In this document: positions 1 to 5,008 of the stretch, piece after piece
Numbering within the stretch: position 1 is the first letter of the stretch
Layout: every line of letters starts with the position of its first letter
Assembly: GCA_025965395.1 (NCBI GenBank)
Contig: JAOPXA010000058.1
Span: forward strand, 1 to 5,008
DNA from: Nocardioidaceae bacterium
GTDB lineage: Bacteria > Actinomycetota > Actinomycetes > Propionibacteriales > Nocardioidaceae
Direction of reading: 5' to 3'
Length of the DNA: 5,008 nucleotides
The notes under the pieces: model-generated
Told to the model about the DNA's origin: nothing
The model's database searches: none
The model's input: only the letters and a program-made list of their open reading frames with translations
Made by a program: the position numbers and the translations under genes

Positions 1-216
1 GCGACGATGGCCGAGGGGCTTGGCGACGACGACGTGCTGATCACGCATACGGGGTGCCAATTCCCGTGCAACCAGGCGCCGGTGATGAGCGTGCAGCCCG
101 GGGACATCTGGTATGGCCACGTCGATGGCGATGCCGCACGCGCGATCGTGTCGGAGCACCTGGTCGGCGGCGAGGTGGTCGCGGCGCATCGCCTGCCCCG
201 TCAGACGAAGGATTAG
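1..216 (+). CDS. Thioredoxin-fold [2Fe-2S] ferredoxin-like protein, C-terminal part (5' end outside window)
   Basis: The frame is open from base 1 to a TAG at 214-216. An ATG at 7 exists, but the protein begins abruptly there, so the true start is very likely upstream of the window. Seen in the sequence: THTGCQFPCNQAPVMSVQPG followed by DIWYGHVDGDAARAIVSEHLVGG. This matches the C-terminal half of the NuoE-like/thioredoxin-like [2Fe-2S] ferredoxin family, in which C-x3-C supplies two of four cluster ligands and is followed by a P-x-V strand, a WY motif and a final helix ending H-L-x-x-G. The two cysteines are encoded at 55-57 and 67-69; the other two ligands would be upstream. The role is presumably soluble electron transfer. 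A link with cobalamin synthesis, for example cobalt reduction, is only inferred from position. The last codons (TKD-stop) lie in the left arm of an inverted repeat. The family call is fairly good; the specific function is unknown. Confidence 0.7.
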   Translation, partial: ATMAEGLGDDDVLITHTGCQFPCNQAPVMSVQPGDIWYGHVDGDAARAIVSEHLVGGEVVAAHRLPRQTKD

Positions 217-258
217 GTGTTGTGCCCACCAGGCGGGCACAACACCTAATCCTTCGTC
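204..258. repeat. Perfect 24-bp inverted repeat, probable terminator
   Basis: The left arm 204-227 (starting GACGAAGGATTAGG) is the exact reverse complement of 235-258 (ending CCTAATCCTTCGTC), with a 7-base spacer ACCAGGC. The stop codon of the upstream ferredoxin-like gene (214-216) lies inside the left arm. An RNA hairpin of this length would be very stable, so transcription termination for the upstream gene is the simplest role. No T-tract follows the right arm, which is common in high-GC actinobacteria but leaves termination unproven. A dispersed palindromic repeat or a protein-binding site are alternatives. The structure is certain; the function is inferred. Confidence 0.9.
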
Positions 259-271
259 GGGGCGCGTCGGA

Positions 272-369
272 TGTAGGCTGACCGGACCAGGAACCCGGTG
301 AAAATCCGGGGCGGTTCCGCCACTGTGAGCCGATGCATCTCGCGTCGGTCAAGCCAGACACTGCCTGCA
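272..369 (+). promoter_or_regulatory. Cobalamin (adenosylcobalamin) riboswitch aptamer
   Basis: The region contains the conserved cobalamin riboswitch parts in the correct order: AGGAACCCGGTGAAAATCC (289-307), GCCACTGT (319-326) and the B12 box AAGCCAGACACTGCCTGC (351-368). Pairings that can be drawn by hand: closing stem 272-278 with 363-369 (one G-U); GGAA 290-293 with TTCC 315-318; CCCGG 294-298 with CCGGG 306-310 around the loop TGAAAAT; and 329-333 with 345-349 as the peripheral arm. It lies directly upstream of cobN. Known biology: binding of adenosylcobalamin to this RNA class normally represses the downstream synthesis or transport genes, so cobN and, through the overlapping reading frames, cobF should be repressed when B12 is abundant. 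Confidence 0.95.
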
Positions 370-412
370 CGATATCCATTCGATGGGGCGAGAACCCCGA
401 TCAAGGAGCCTC
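370..412 (+). promoter_or_regulatory. Leader / expression platform between aptamer and cobN, with small hairpin
   Basis: This 43-base segment joins the aptamer to the cobN start. It holds a short hairpin, GGGG (385-388) paired with CCCC (395-398) around CGAGAA, and then the ribosome binding site. No run of T follows the hairpin and the start codon is only 43 bases past the aptamer. Control of translation initiation therefore looks more likely than an intrinsic terminator, but I could not draw a convincing structure that hides the Shine-Dalgarno sequence. Confidence 0.45.
403..408 (+). promoter_or_regulatory. Ribosome binding site of cobN
   Basis: AAGGAG lies four bases before the ATG at 413. 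It decides the start: the longer in-frame ATG at 383 has no such site and would place the first codons (MGREPRSRSL) in the riboswitch leader. Confidence 0.8.
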
Positions 413-3400
413 ATGACGCGCATTGCGTTGCTGTCCACGTCTGACACCGATCTGCTGTCAGCCCGCGCCTCAGGCGCCGACTACCTGTATGCGAACCCGA
501 GCCGACCCGGCCACCAGGCGATGAAGGACGCGCTTGAGGGCGCGGACCTCATCGTCGCGCGGATCCTCGGGTCGCCCGACATGCTGTGCAGTGGGTTCGA
601 CTACTTCCGCGGCACGGGGAAGCCGATGGTCGTGCTCGGCGGCGAGCAGGCGCCGAGCGCGGAGCTGATGGAGCTGTCGACCGTACCGATCGGGCTTGCT
701 GCCGAAGCCCATCGCTATCTCGCCGAAGGCGGGCCCGACAACCTGGCGCAGCTGCACGCGTTCTTGTCCGACACGGTGTTGCTGACGGGTGAAGGGTTTG
801 AGCCGCCGGCGGTCATACCGGAGTGGGGCTACTCCAAGCGGGTTTCGACAAGCCCGCGGGTTGAGCTTGTCAAAACCCCGCTCCCCAAGATCGGCATCCT
901 CTTCTACCGCGCCCACGAGAGCAGCGGCAACCAGGCGTTCGTGCACGACCTTGCCGACGCGATCGACGCGACAGGCCATGCGGTCGGCATACCGATCTTC
1001 TCTGCCTCGCTGCGCAGCGCCCCCGACGACTTGTACGCGGCGCTCGGTGAGCTCGACGCCTTGATCGTCACCGTTCTCGCGGCCGGTGGCACCAAGCCCG
1101 GCAACGTGACCGCGGGCGGCGATGACGAAGCGTGGGACGTCGAACGGATGAAGGCGCTCGACATCCCGATCCTCCAAGGCCTCTGCCTCACCTGGGGCAA
1201 GGAGGACTGGGAGGCGTCGAGCGAGGGTCTCAGTCCGCTCGACTCTGCCAACCAGATCGCGATCCCCGAGTTCGATGGTCGCATTATCACAACACCGTTC
1301 TCGTTCAAAGAGCTCGATCGCGATGGGTTGCCTCGGTATGTCGCCGACGCCGAGCGCTGCGCCCGTGTCGCCGGGATCGCCGTCGCGCATGCGCGCCTGC
1401 GCCACATACCCGCCGCCGAGCGCAAGATCGCGATCATGCTGTCGGCCTACCCGACCAAGCACAGCCGCATCGGCAACGCGGTCGGCCTCGACACTCCCGT
1501 GTCGGCGATCCGGCTCATGCGCGCGATGCGTGAGCGGGGTTACGACCTCGGCGCTGACGGCGAGATCCCCGGACTCGCGCCGTTGCCCGAGGTCGAGGGC
1601 GAAGAGCCGGACACGACGTCGGGCAACGCGCTCATCCATGCGCTGATTGCAGCCGGTGGTCAGGACGAGGAATGGTTGACCGCGGCGCAGTTGACCTCGA
1701 GCACCGTGCGCATCCCGGCGGTCGACTACCGGAGCTGGATCGGGCATCTGCCAGCTGAGCTCACCGATGCGATGACCGAGACCTGGGGTGAAGCGCCAGG
1801 CAAGCTGTTCGTCAACGATGCCAACGAGATCGTGCTGGCCACCATCCAAGCCGGCAACGTGGTCATCCTCATTCAGCCGCCGCGCGGGTTCGGCGAGAAC
1901 CCCGTCGCGATCTATCACGATCCCGACATGGCGCCGTCGCATCACTACCTCGCTGCCTACCGCTGGCTCGAGAACAGCCCAGACGATGGCGGCTTCGGCG
2001 CGCATGCGGTCGTCCATCTCGGCAAGCACGGCTCGATGGAGTGGCTGCCGGGCAAGAACGCCGCGCTGTCCGCATCATGCGCGACCGATGCCGCGATCGG
2101 CAACATGCCGCTCATCTACCCGTTCCTGATCAACGACCCGGGCGAAGGTGCGCAGGCCAAGCGCCGCGCCCACGCTACGATCATCGACCACCTCATCCCG
2201 CCGATGGCGCGTGCGGAGTCATACGGCGACATCGCCAAGCTCGAGCAACTCCTCGACGAGCACGCCAACATTGCGGCGATGGATCCGGCCAAGCTGCCCG
2301 CCATACGCGCGCAGATCTGGACGCTCATGCAGGCTGCGCAGATGCATCAAGACCTCGGTCTCGAGGAGCGTCCTGGCGACGAGGAGTTCGACGACTTCCT
2401 GCTGCACGTCGATGGTTGGCTGTGTGAGATCAAGGACGCGCAGATCCGCGACGGGCTGCACGTTCTCGGCCAGGCGCCCGAGGGAGAAGCGCGGGTCAAC
2501 CTCGTGCTCGCGATCTTGCGCGCCACCCAGATCTGGGGCGGCGACACCAAGGCGCTTCCGGGGCTTCGCGCTGCGCTCGGCCTCAAGGAGGGCGCCGAGG
2601 CGGGTTCGGCGGTCGATGCGATCGAGACTCAGGCCCGTGCGCTGATCATCGCGATGGAAGAGTCTGCGTGGGACGTCAGCGTCGCTGCCACCTTGCATCC
2701 CGATCCGGTGGTGCAGCAGGTGCTCGCCTTCGCCGCCTCTGAGGTCGTGCCGCGGCTGGCTGCTACGAGCGACGAGCTGGACGCGGTGCTGCACGCAATG
2801 GAGGGCGGATTCATCCCCGCTGGGCCGTCGGGCTCGCCGCTGCGCGGGCTCGTCAACGTGTTGCCGACCGGGCGCAACTTCTACACGGTCGACCCCAAGG
2901 CGGTGCCGTCCAAGCTCGCCTACGACACGGGTCTGCTGATGGCGGAGTCGCTCATCGAGCGCTATTTGACGGACACGGGGGATTACCCGAAGTCAGTGGG
3001 CCTGTCGGGCTGGGGCACGTCGGCGATGCGTACGTCGGGCGACGACATCGCCGAGGTGCTCGCGCTCATCGGCGTGCTGCCGACGTGGGACGAGGCGTCG
3101 CGCCGCGTCAACGGGCTCACGATCCTGTCGCTCGAAGAGCTGGGGCGCCCGCGCATCGACGTGACGCTGCGCATCTCGGGGTTCTTCCGCGACGCGTTCC
3201 CGCACGTCATCGGCATCCTCGATGACGCGATCCGTATGGTCGCTGAGCTCGACGAGCCCGACGAGCTGAACTACGTCCGGGCCCATGCCCAACGCGATCT
3301 CGCCGAGCACGGCGACGAGCGGAGGGCGACGACACGCATCTTCGGGTCCAAGCCCGGCTCGTACGGTGCGGGCATCCTGCAGGTGATCGAGTCCGGCAAC

Positions 3401-4057
3401 TGGCGTGACGACGCCGATCTGGCTGAGGTTTACACCGCGTGGGGCGGATTCGCATACGGCCGCGAGCTGGACGGCAAACCGGCCTCGGACGACATGCGCG
3501 CCAACTACAAGCGGATCGCCGTTGCGGCCAAGAACACCGACACGCGTGAGCATGACATCGCCGACTCCGATGATTACTTCCAGTACCACGGCGGCATGGT
3601 GGCGACGGTGCGCTCGCTCACCGGCACGGCACCACGCGCATACATCGGCGACTCCACGACGCCGGATGCCGTGCGGACCCGCTCGCTACAGGAGGAGACC
3701 AACCGCATCTTTCGCGCGCGCGTCGTCAACCCGCGCTGGATCACCGCGATGCAGCGCCATGGTTATAAGGGTGCGTTCGAGCTGGCCGCGACGGTGGACT
3801 ATTTGTTCGGCTATGACGCGACGACGGGCGTGGTGCAGGACTGGATGTATGACACGCTCGCGAAGACGTACGTGCTCGACAAGGCCAACCAGGACTTCAT
3901 GAAGCGTGCCAACCCGTGGGCGCTGCGCGGGATCATCGAGCGGCTCGGTGAGGCGGCGGAGCGCGAGTTGTGGGCCGAACCTGACCCCGAGGTGATCGCG
4001 GCGATGCAGCAGGTCTACCTCGACATCGAGGGCGACTTGGAGGACGACCGGCCGTGA
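413..4057 (+). CDS. cobN: Cobaltochelatase large subunit CobN (aerobic pathway)
   Basis: CobN is the large, tetrapyrrole-binding subunit of the cytosolic CobNST complex, which uses ATP to insert Co(II) into hydrogenobyrinic acid a,c-diamide. At 1214 residues it is a normal full-length CobN, related to magnesium chelatase subunit H. Recognisable family stretches, numbered from the ATG at 413: GILFYRAHESSGN (161-173), YPTKHSRIGNAVGLD (346-360), HLGKHGSMEW (535-544), GWGTSAMRTSGDD (866-878), RPRIDVTLRISGFFRDAF (912-929), FGSKPGSYGAGI (977-988), YHGGM (1058-1062) and RVVNPRWITAMQRHGYKGA (1103-1121). The histidine-rich HLGKHG motif is a plausible part of the active site. The start is chosen by the AAGGAG site. 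The gene is first after a cobalamin riboswitch and overlaps cobF by 4 bp, suggesting translational coupling. Odd: residues 143-156 (RVSTSPRVELVKTP) are encoded by a palindromic repeat just before the GILFYRAH motif. CobS and CobT are not in the window. No frameshift was seen. Confidence 0.97.
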   Translation: MTRIALLSTSDTDLLSARASGADYLYANPSRPGHQAMKDALEGADLIVARILGSPDMLCSGFDYFRGTGKPMVVLGGEQAPSAELMELSTVPIGLAAEAHRYLAEGGPDNLAQLHAFLSDTVLLTGEGFEPPAVIPEWGYSKRVSTSPRVELVKTPLPKIGILFYRAHESSGNQAFVHDLADAIDATGHAVGIPIFSASLRSAPDDLYAALGELDALIVTVLAAGGTKPGNVTAGGDDEAWDVERMKALDIPILQGLCLTWGKEDWEASSEGLSPLDSANQIAIPEFDGRIITTPFSFKELDRDGLPRYVADAERCARVAGIAVAHARLRHIPAAERKIAIMLSAYPTKHSRIGNAVGLDTPVSAIRLMRAMRERGYDLGADGEIPGLAPLPEVEGEEPDTTSGNALIHALIAAGGQDEEWLTAAQLTSSTVRIPAVDYRSWIGHLPAELTDAMTETWGEAPGKLFVNDANEIVLATIQAGNVVILIQPPRGFGENPVAIYHDPDMAPSHHYLAAYRWLENSPDDGGFGAHAVVHLGKHGSMEWLPGKNAALSASCATDAAIGNMPLIYPFLINDPGEGAQAKRRAHATIIDHLIPPMARAESYGDIAKLEQLLDEHANIAAMDPAKLPAIRAQIWTLMQAAQMHQDLGLEERPGDEEFDDFLLHVDGWLCEIKDAQIRDGLHVLGQAPEGEARVNLVLAILRATQIWGGDTKALPGLRAALGLKEGAEAGSAVDAIETQARALIIAMEESAWDVSVAATLHPDPVVQQVLAFAASEVVPRLAATSDELDAVLHAMEGGFIPAGPSGSPLRGLVNVLPTGRNFYTVDPKAVPSKLAYDTGLLMAESLIERYLTDTGDYPKSVGLSGWGTSAMRTSGDDIAEVLALIGVLPTWDEASRRVNGLTILSLEELGRPRIDVTLRISGFFRDAFPHVIGILDDAIRMVAELDEPDELNYVRAHAQRDLAEHGDERRATTRIFGSKPGSYGAGILQVIESGNWRDDADLAEVYTAWGGFAYGRELDGKPASDDMRANYKRIAVAAKNTDTREHDIADSDDYFQYHGGMVATVRSLTGTAPRAYIGDSTTPDAVRTRSLQEETNRIFRARVVNPRWITAMQRHGYKGAFELAATVDYLFGYDATTGVVQDWMYDTLAKTYVLDKANQDFMKRANPWALRGIIERLGEAAERELWAEPDPEVIAAMQQVYLDIEGDLEDDRP
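838..881. repeat. Palindromic element embedded in frame within cobN
   Basis: Imperfect inverted repeat: GCGGG-TTTCGACAAGC on the left pairs with GCTTGTCAAAACCCCGC on the right, with one bulged base and one C-A mismatch, around a CCCGCGGG centre (853-860). The right half contains GGTTGAGCTTGTCAAAACC (859-877), which resembles small dispersed palindromes I associate with high-GC actinobacterial genomes; that association is from memory. It encodes RVSTSPRVELVKTP without breaking the frame, in the variable linker before the conserved GILFYRAH stretch, so it looks like an insertion tolerated by the protein. A hexamer CGGGTT occurs at 839-844 and 857-862. The repeat structure is clear; insertion is inferred. 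Confidence 0.75.
4039..4043 (+). promoter_or_regulatory. Ribosome binding site of cobF
   Basis: GGAGG inside the last codons of cobN, ten bases before the GTG at 4054. It supports the GTG start that overlaps the cobN stop codon as GTGA. A second in-frame GTG at 4063 is a possible alternative. Confidence 0.6.
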
Positions 4058-4806
4058 GGCGCGTGCGGCTGATCGGGATCGGGTCGGGGCATCCGGACCA
4101 GATCACGGTCGAAGCGGTGCGGGCGCTCAACGAGGTCGACTACTTCATCGTGGCCGATAAGGCCAACGGCACCGATGACCTTGTGCGGATCCGCGAGGAC
4201 ATGTGCCGCACCCACATCGAGGGCGAGTGGCGGATCGTCGAGGTGCGCGACCCCGAGCGTGACCGCGACCCGGTCGACTACGACCAGGCGGTGGCCGACT
4301 GGCACGAGGCGCGTGCGGCTTCCTACGAACAGGTGCTGCTCGATCATCCGGGCGACGCGGGGTTTCTCGTGTGGGGCGACCCGGCGTTCTACGACTCGGC
4401 GATCCGGATCGTCGACCGCATCCACGCGAGGGGCAACGTGATCTTCGACTATGACGTGATCCCGGGGATCAGCAGCTTCCAGGTGTTGGCGGCGCGCCAC
4501 AGAATCGTGCTCAACGAGATCGGTCAGCCGATTCTCGTCACGACCGGCCGCAAACTAGCGGAGGCGGTGGCTGCTGGTCATACCAACATCGTCGTGATGC
4601 TCAACGCGGGCCTCGATGCGCTCCGTTCCCTGAGCTTGTCGAAGGGCGACTGGACTATCTACTGGGGCGCCAACCTAGGGACGGCCGCCGAAGTCTTGGT
4701 GAGTGGCAAGGTGTCCGACGTCTTGGACGAGATCGAGGACGCGCGTAGCGTGGCCAAGGCTCGGGCCGGCTGGGTCATGGACGTCTACGTCCTCCGACAC
4801 CGCTGA
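4054..4806 (+). CDS. cobF: Precorrin-6A synthase (deacetylating) CobF
   Basis: CobF is a cytosolic SAM-dependent methyltransferase of the aerobic cobalamin pathway. It methylates C-1 of precorrin-5 and releases the acetyl group as acetate, giving precorrin-6A. The 250-residue length is normal for the family. Seen: the N-terminal tetrapyrrole methylase glycine loop LIGIGSGHPDQIT (6-18), WGDPAFYDS (107-115) with the GDP motif, VIPGISSFQ (135-143), VVMLNAG (180-186) and a C-terminal WTIYWGANLGT (200-210) block. The YWGA-LGT signature and the GSGHP loop point to CobF rather than the related CobI, CobJ or CobM enzymes. GTG start, 4-bp overlap with cobN and a GGAGG site inside cobN indicate coupled translation and shared riboswitch control. 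Odd: residues 192-198 (SLSLSKG) come from a short palindromic repeat, and the stop codon TGA runs into the first copy of a downstream repeat array. Confidence 0.95.
   Translation: MRRVRLIGIGSGHPDQITVEAVRALNEVDYFIVADKANGTDDLVRIREDMCRTHIEGEWRIVEVRDPERDRDPVDYDQAVADWHEARAASYEQVLLDHPGDAGFLVWGDPAFYDSAIRIVDRIHARGNVIFDYDVIPGISSFQVLAARHRIVLNEIGQPILVTTGRKLAEAVAAGHTNIVVMLNAGLDALRSLSLSKGDWTIYWGANLGTAAEVLVSGKVSDVLDEIEDARSVAKARAGWVMDVYVLRHR
4626..4646. repeat. Short palindromic element embedded in frame within cobF
   Basis: CCCTGAGCTTGTCGAAGGG (4628-4646) has complementary ends CCCT/AGGG and shares the core TGAGCTTGTC with the element inside cobN. Sequences of the type CCCTTCGACAAGCTCAGGG are, from memory, frequent dispersed repeats in high-GC bacterial genomes, and their translation as LSLSKG is familiar in such genomes. 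Here they encode SLSLSKG between the VVML helix region and the WTIYWGA strand of CobF, where the family normally has a short variable linker. Probable in-frame repeat insertion. Confidence 0.7.
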
Positions 4807-4982
4807 TCCGTACGCAAAACCCTGCCGATCCGCACGCAACGCAGTGCCGATCCGTACGAAAAAAGGTGCCGATCCGTACGAAACGTTGCGCACGTCCTGG
4901 CGAGCGGTCTCGCCACTCCCGCACTTCGTACGGATGAGCGCTGCGGCGCGTGCGGATGAGCGACTTTTTGCGTACGGATGAC
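4805..4982. repeat. Mirrored array of seven ATCCGTACG-type repeats forming a long nested hairpin
   Basis: Four copies read forward: 4805-4819, 4827-4839, 4849-4864 and 4871-4883, of the form GATCCG(T/C)ACG(C/A)AA. Three read inverted: 4925-4940, 4946-4962 and 4965-4982. The paired copies fold in one register (paired positions sum to 9785): 4806-4819 with 4966-4979 (14 bp), 4828-4837 with 4948-4957 (10 bp) continued by 4840-4847 with 4938-4945 (8 bp, one G-U) after a 2x2 internal loop, and 4850-4860 with 4925-4935 (11 bp). The fourth forward copy is left in the apical region. It starts at the cobF stop codon. It may act as terminator and RNA stabiliser for the operon, or be a cluster of mobile palindromic repeats. 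The structure is directly visible; the role is unknown. Confidence 0.88.
4898..4915. repeat. 7-bp apical hairpin inside the mirrored array
   Basis: TGGCGAG (4898-4904) is the exact reverse complement of CTCGCCA (4909-4915), separated by CGGT. It lies near the centre of the mirrored array and could cap the long stem or form an independent tetraloop hairpin. No T-tract follows. Confidence 0.6.
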
Positions 4983-4984
4983 GG

Positions 4985-5008
4985 TTAGGGGCGGGCGTAG
5001 GCGAGGAC
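4985..5008 (-). CDS. Possible 3' end of a convergent gene (last seven codons only)
   Basis: On the minus strand, positions 5008 to 4985 read VLAYARP followed by TAA. A convergent gene ending here would fit the large palindromic structure lying between it and cobF, since such structures often sit between convergent genes. Seven codons are far too few to identify a product, and the open frame may be chance. Low confidence. Confidence 0.2.
   Translation of the reverse strand, partial: VLAYARP

Noticed and set aside
275..411. Pairing of AGGCT (275-279) in the aptamer closing stem with AGCCT (407-411) next to the Shine-Dalgarno sequence as the switch
   Set aside because: It would free the ribosome site when ligand stabilises the closing stem, giving activation, the opposite of the usual repression by cobalamin riboswitches, and five bases can match by chance.
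383..412. Longer cobN start at the ATG at 383
   Set aside because: It lacks a ribosome binding site, its codons overlap the leader hairpin, and the ATG at 413 has AAGGAG at a suitable distance and gives the MTRIALLSTSDTDL start expected of a CobN.
839..862. CGGGTT at 839-844 and 857-862 as a target-site duplication
   Set aside because: The copies lie 18 bases apart inside the palindrome instead of flanking it, so they do not mark the insertion borders.
470..2029. Long open frame of 519 codons on the minus strand within cobN
   Set aside because: It is a shadow of cobN caused by high GC at codon third positions; the product is arginine-rich, low in recognisable motifs and fully inside a well-supported gene.
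4806..4979. MITE or small transposon with 14-bp terminal inverted repeats
   Set aside because: The ends ATCCGTACGCAAAA / TTTTGCGTACGGAT would fit, but no flanking target duplication is visible and the internal copies show it is a multi-repeat palindrome. It cannot be excluded without genome copies.
4703..4981. Open frame on the plus strand running from cobF into the repeat array
   Set aside because: Its C-terminal half is just the translation of the repeated ATCCGTACG motif and its N-terminal half overlaps cobF in another frame. The minus-strand frame at 4675-4893 is rejected for the same reason.
4805..4982. CRISPR array
   Set aside because: The repeats are only 10-14 bases, the gaps are short and unequal, and the copies occur in both orientations as a mirror, unlike the direct repeats with uniform spacers of CRISPR.

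Overview
This is a GC-rich window whose codons mostly end in G or C. It suggests an actinobacterium. A high-GC relative of the Propionibacteriales (Nocardioides/Aeromicrobium type) is my guess from the style of the proteins and repeats, not a demonstrated assignment. The content is a piece of the aerobic (late cobalt insertion) cobalamin pathway under control of a B12 riboswitch.

Layout. Positions 1-216 hold the 3' end of a gene for a thioredoxin-fold [2Fe-2S] ferredoxin-like protein. Its stop codon lies inside a perfect 24-bp inverted repeat (204-258), probably a terminator. Thirteen bases later starts a cobalamin riboswitch aptamer (272-369), followed by a short leader with a small hairpin and a Shine-Dalgarno sequence. 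Then comes cobN (413-4057), the large subunit of the aerobic cobaltochelatase, and cobF (GTG start at 4054, end 4806), precorrin-6A synthase, overlapping cobN by 4 bp. The last 200 bases hold a mirrored array of seven copies of a 10-14 bp motif that can fold into one very long imperfect hairpin. At the edge there is a possible 3' end of a convergent gene.

How the parts work together. When adenosylcobalamin is plentiful the riboswitch should shut down the cobN-cobF transcript. CobF acts in the middle of the corrin ring pathway (precorrin-5 to precorrin-6A) and CobN acts later, inserting cobalt into hydrogenobyrinic acid a,c-diamide together with CobS and CobT, which are not in this window. The pair marks the oxygen-dependent route.

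The most unusual content is repeats, not genes. Two palindromic elements sharing the core TGAGCTTGTC sit in frame inside cobN and cobF, read in different frames, each seeming to add a short extra peptide. The two gene ends flanking the operon both have their stop codons inside inverted repeats. The downstream array has a nested design in which each sequence variant on the left is matched by its exact complement on the right.
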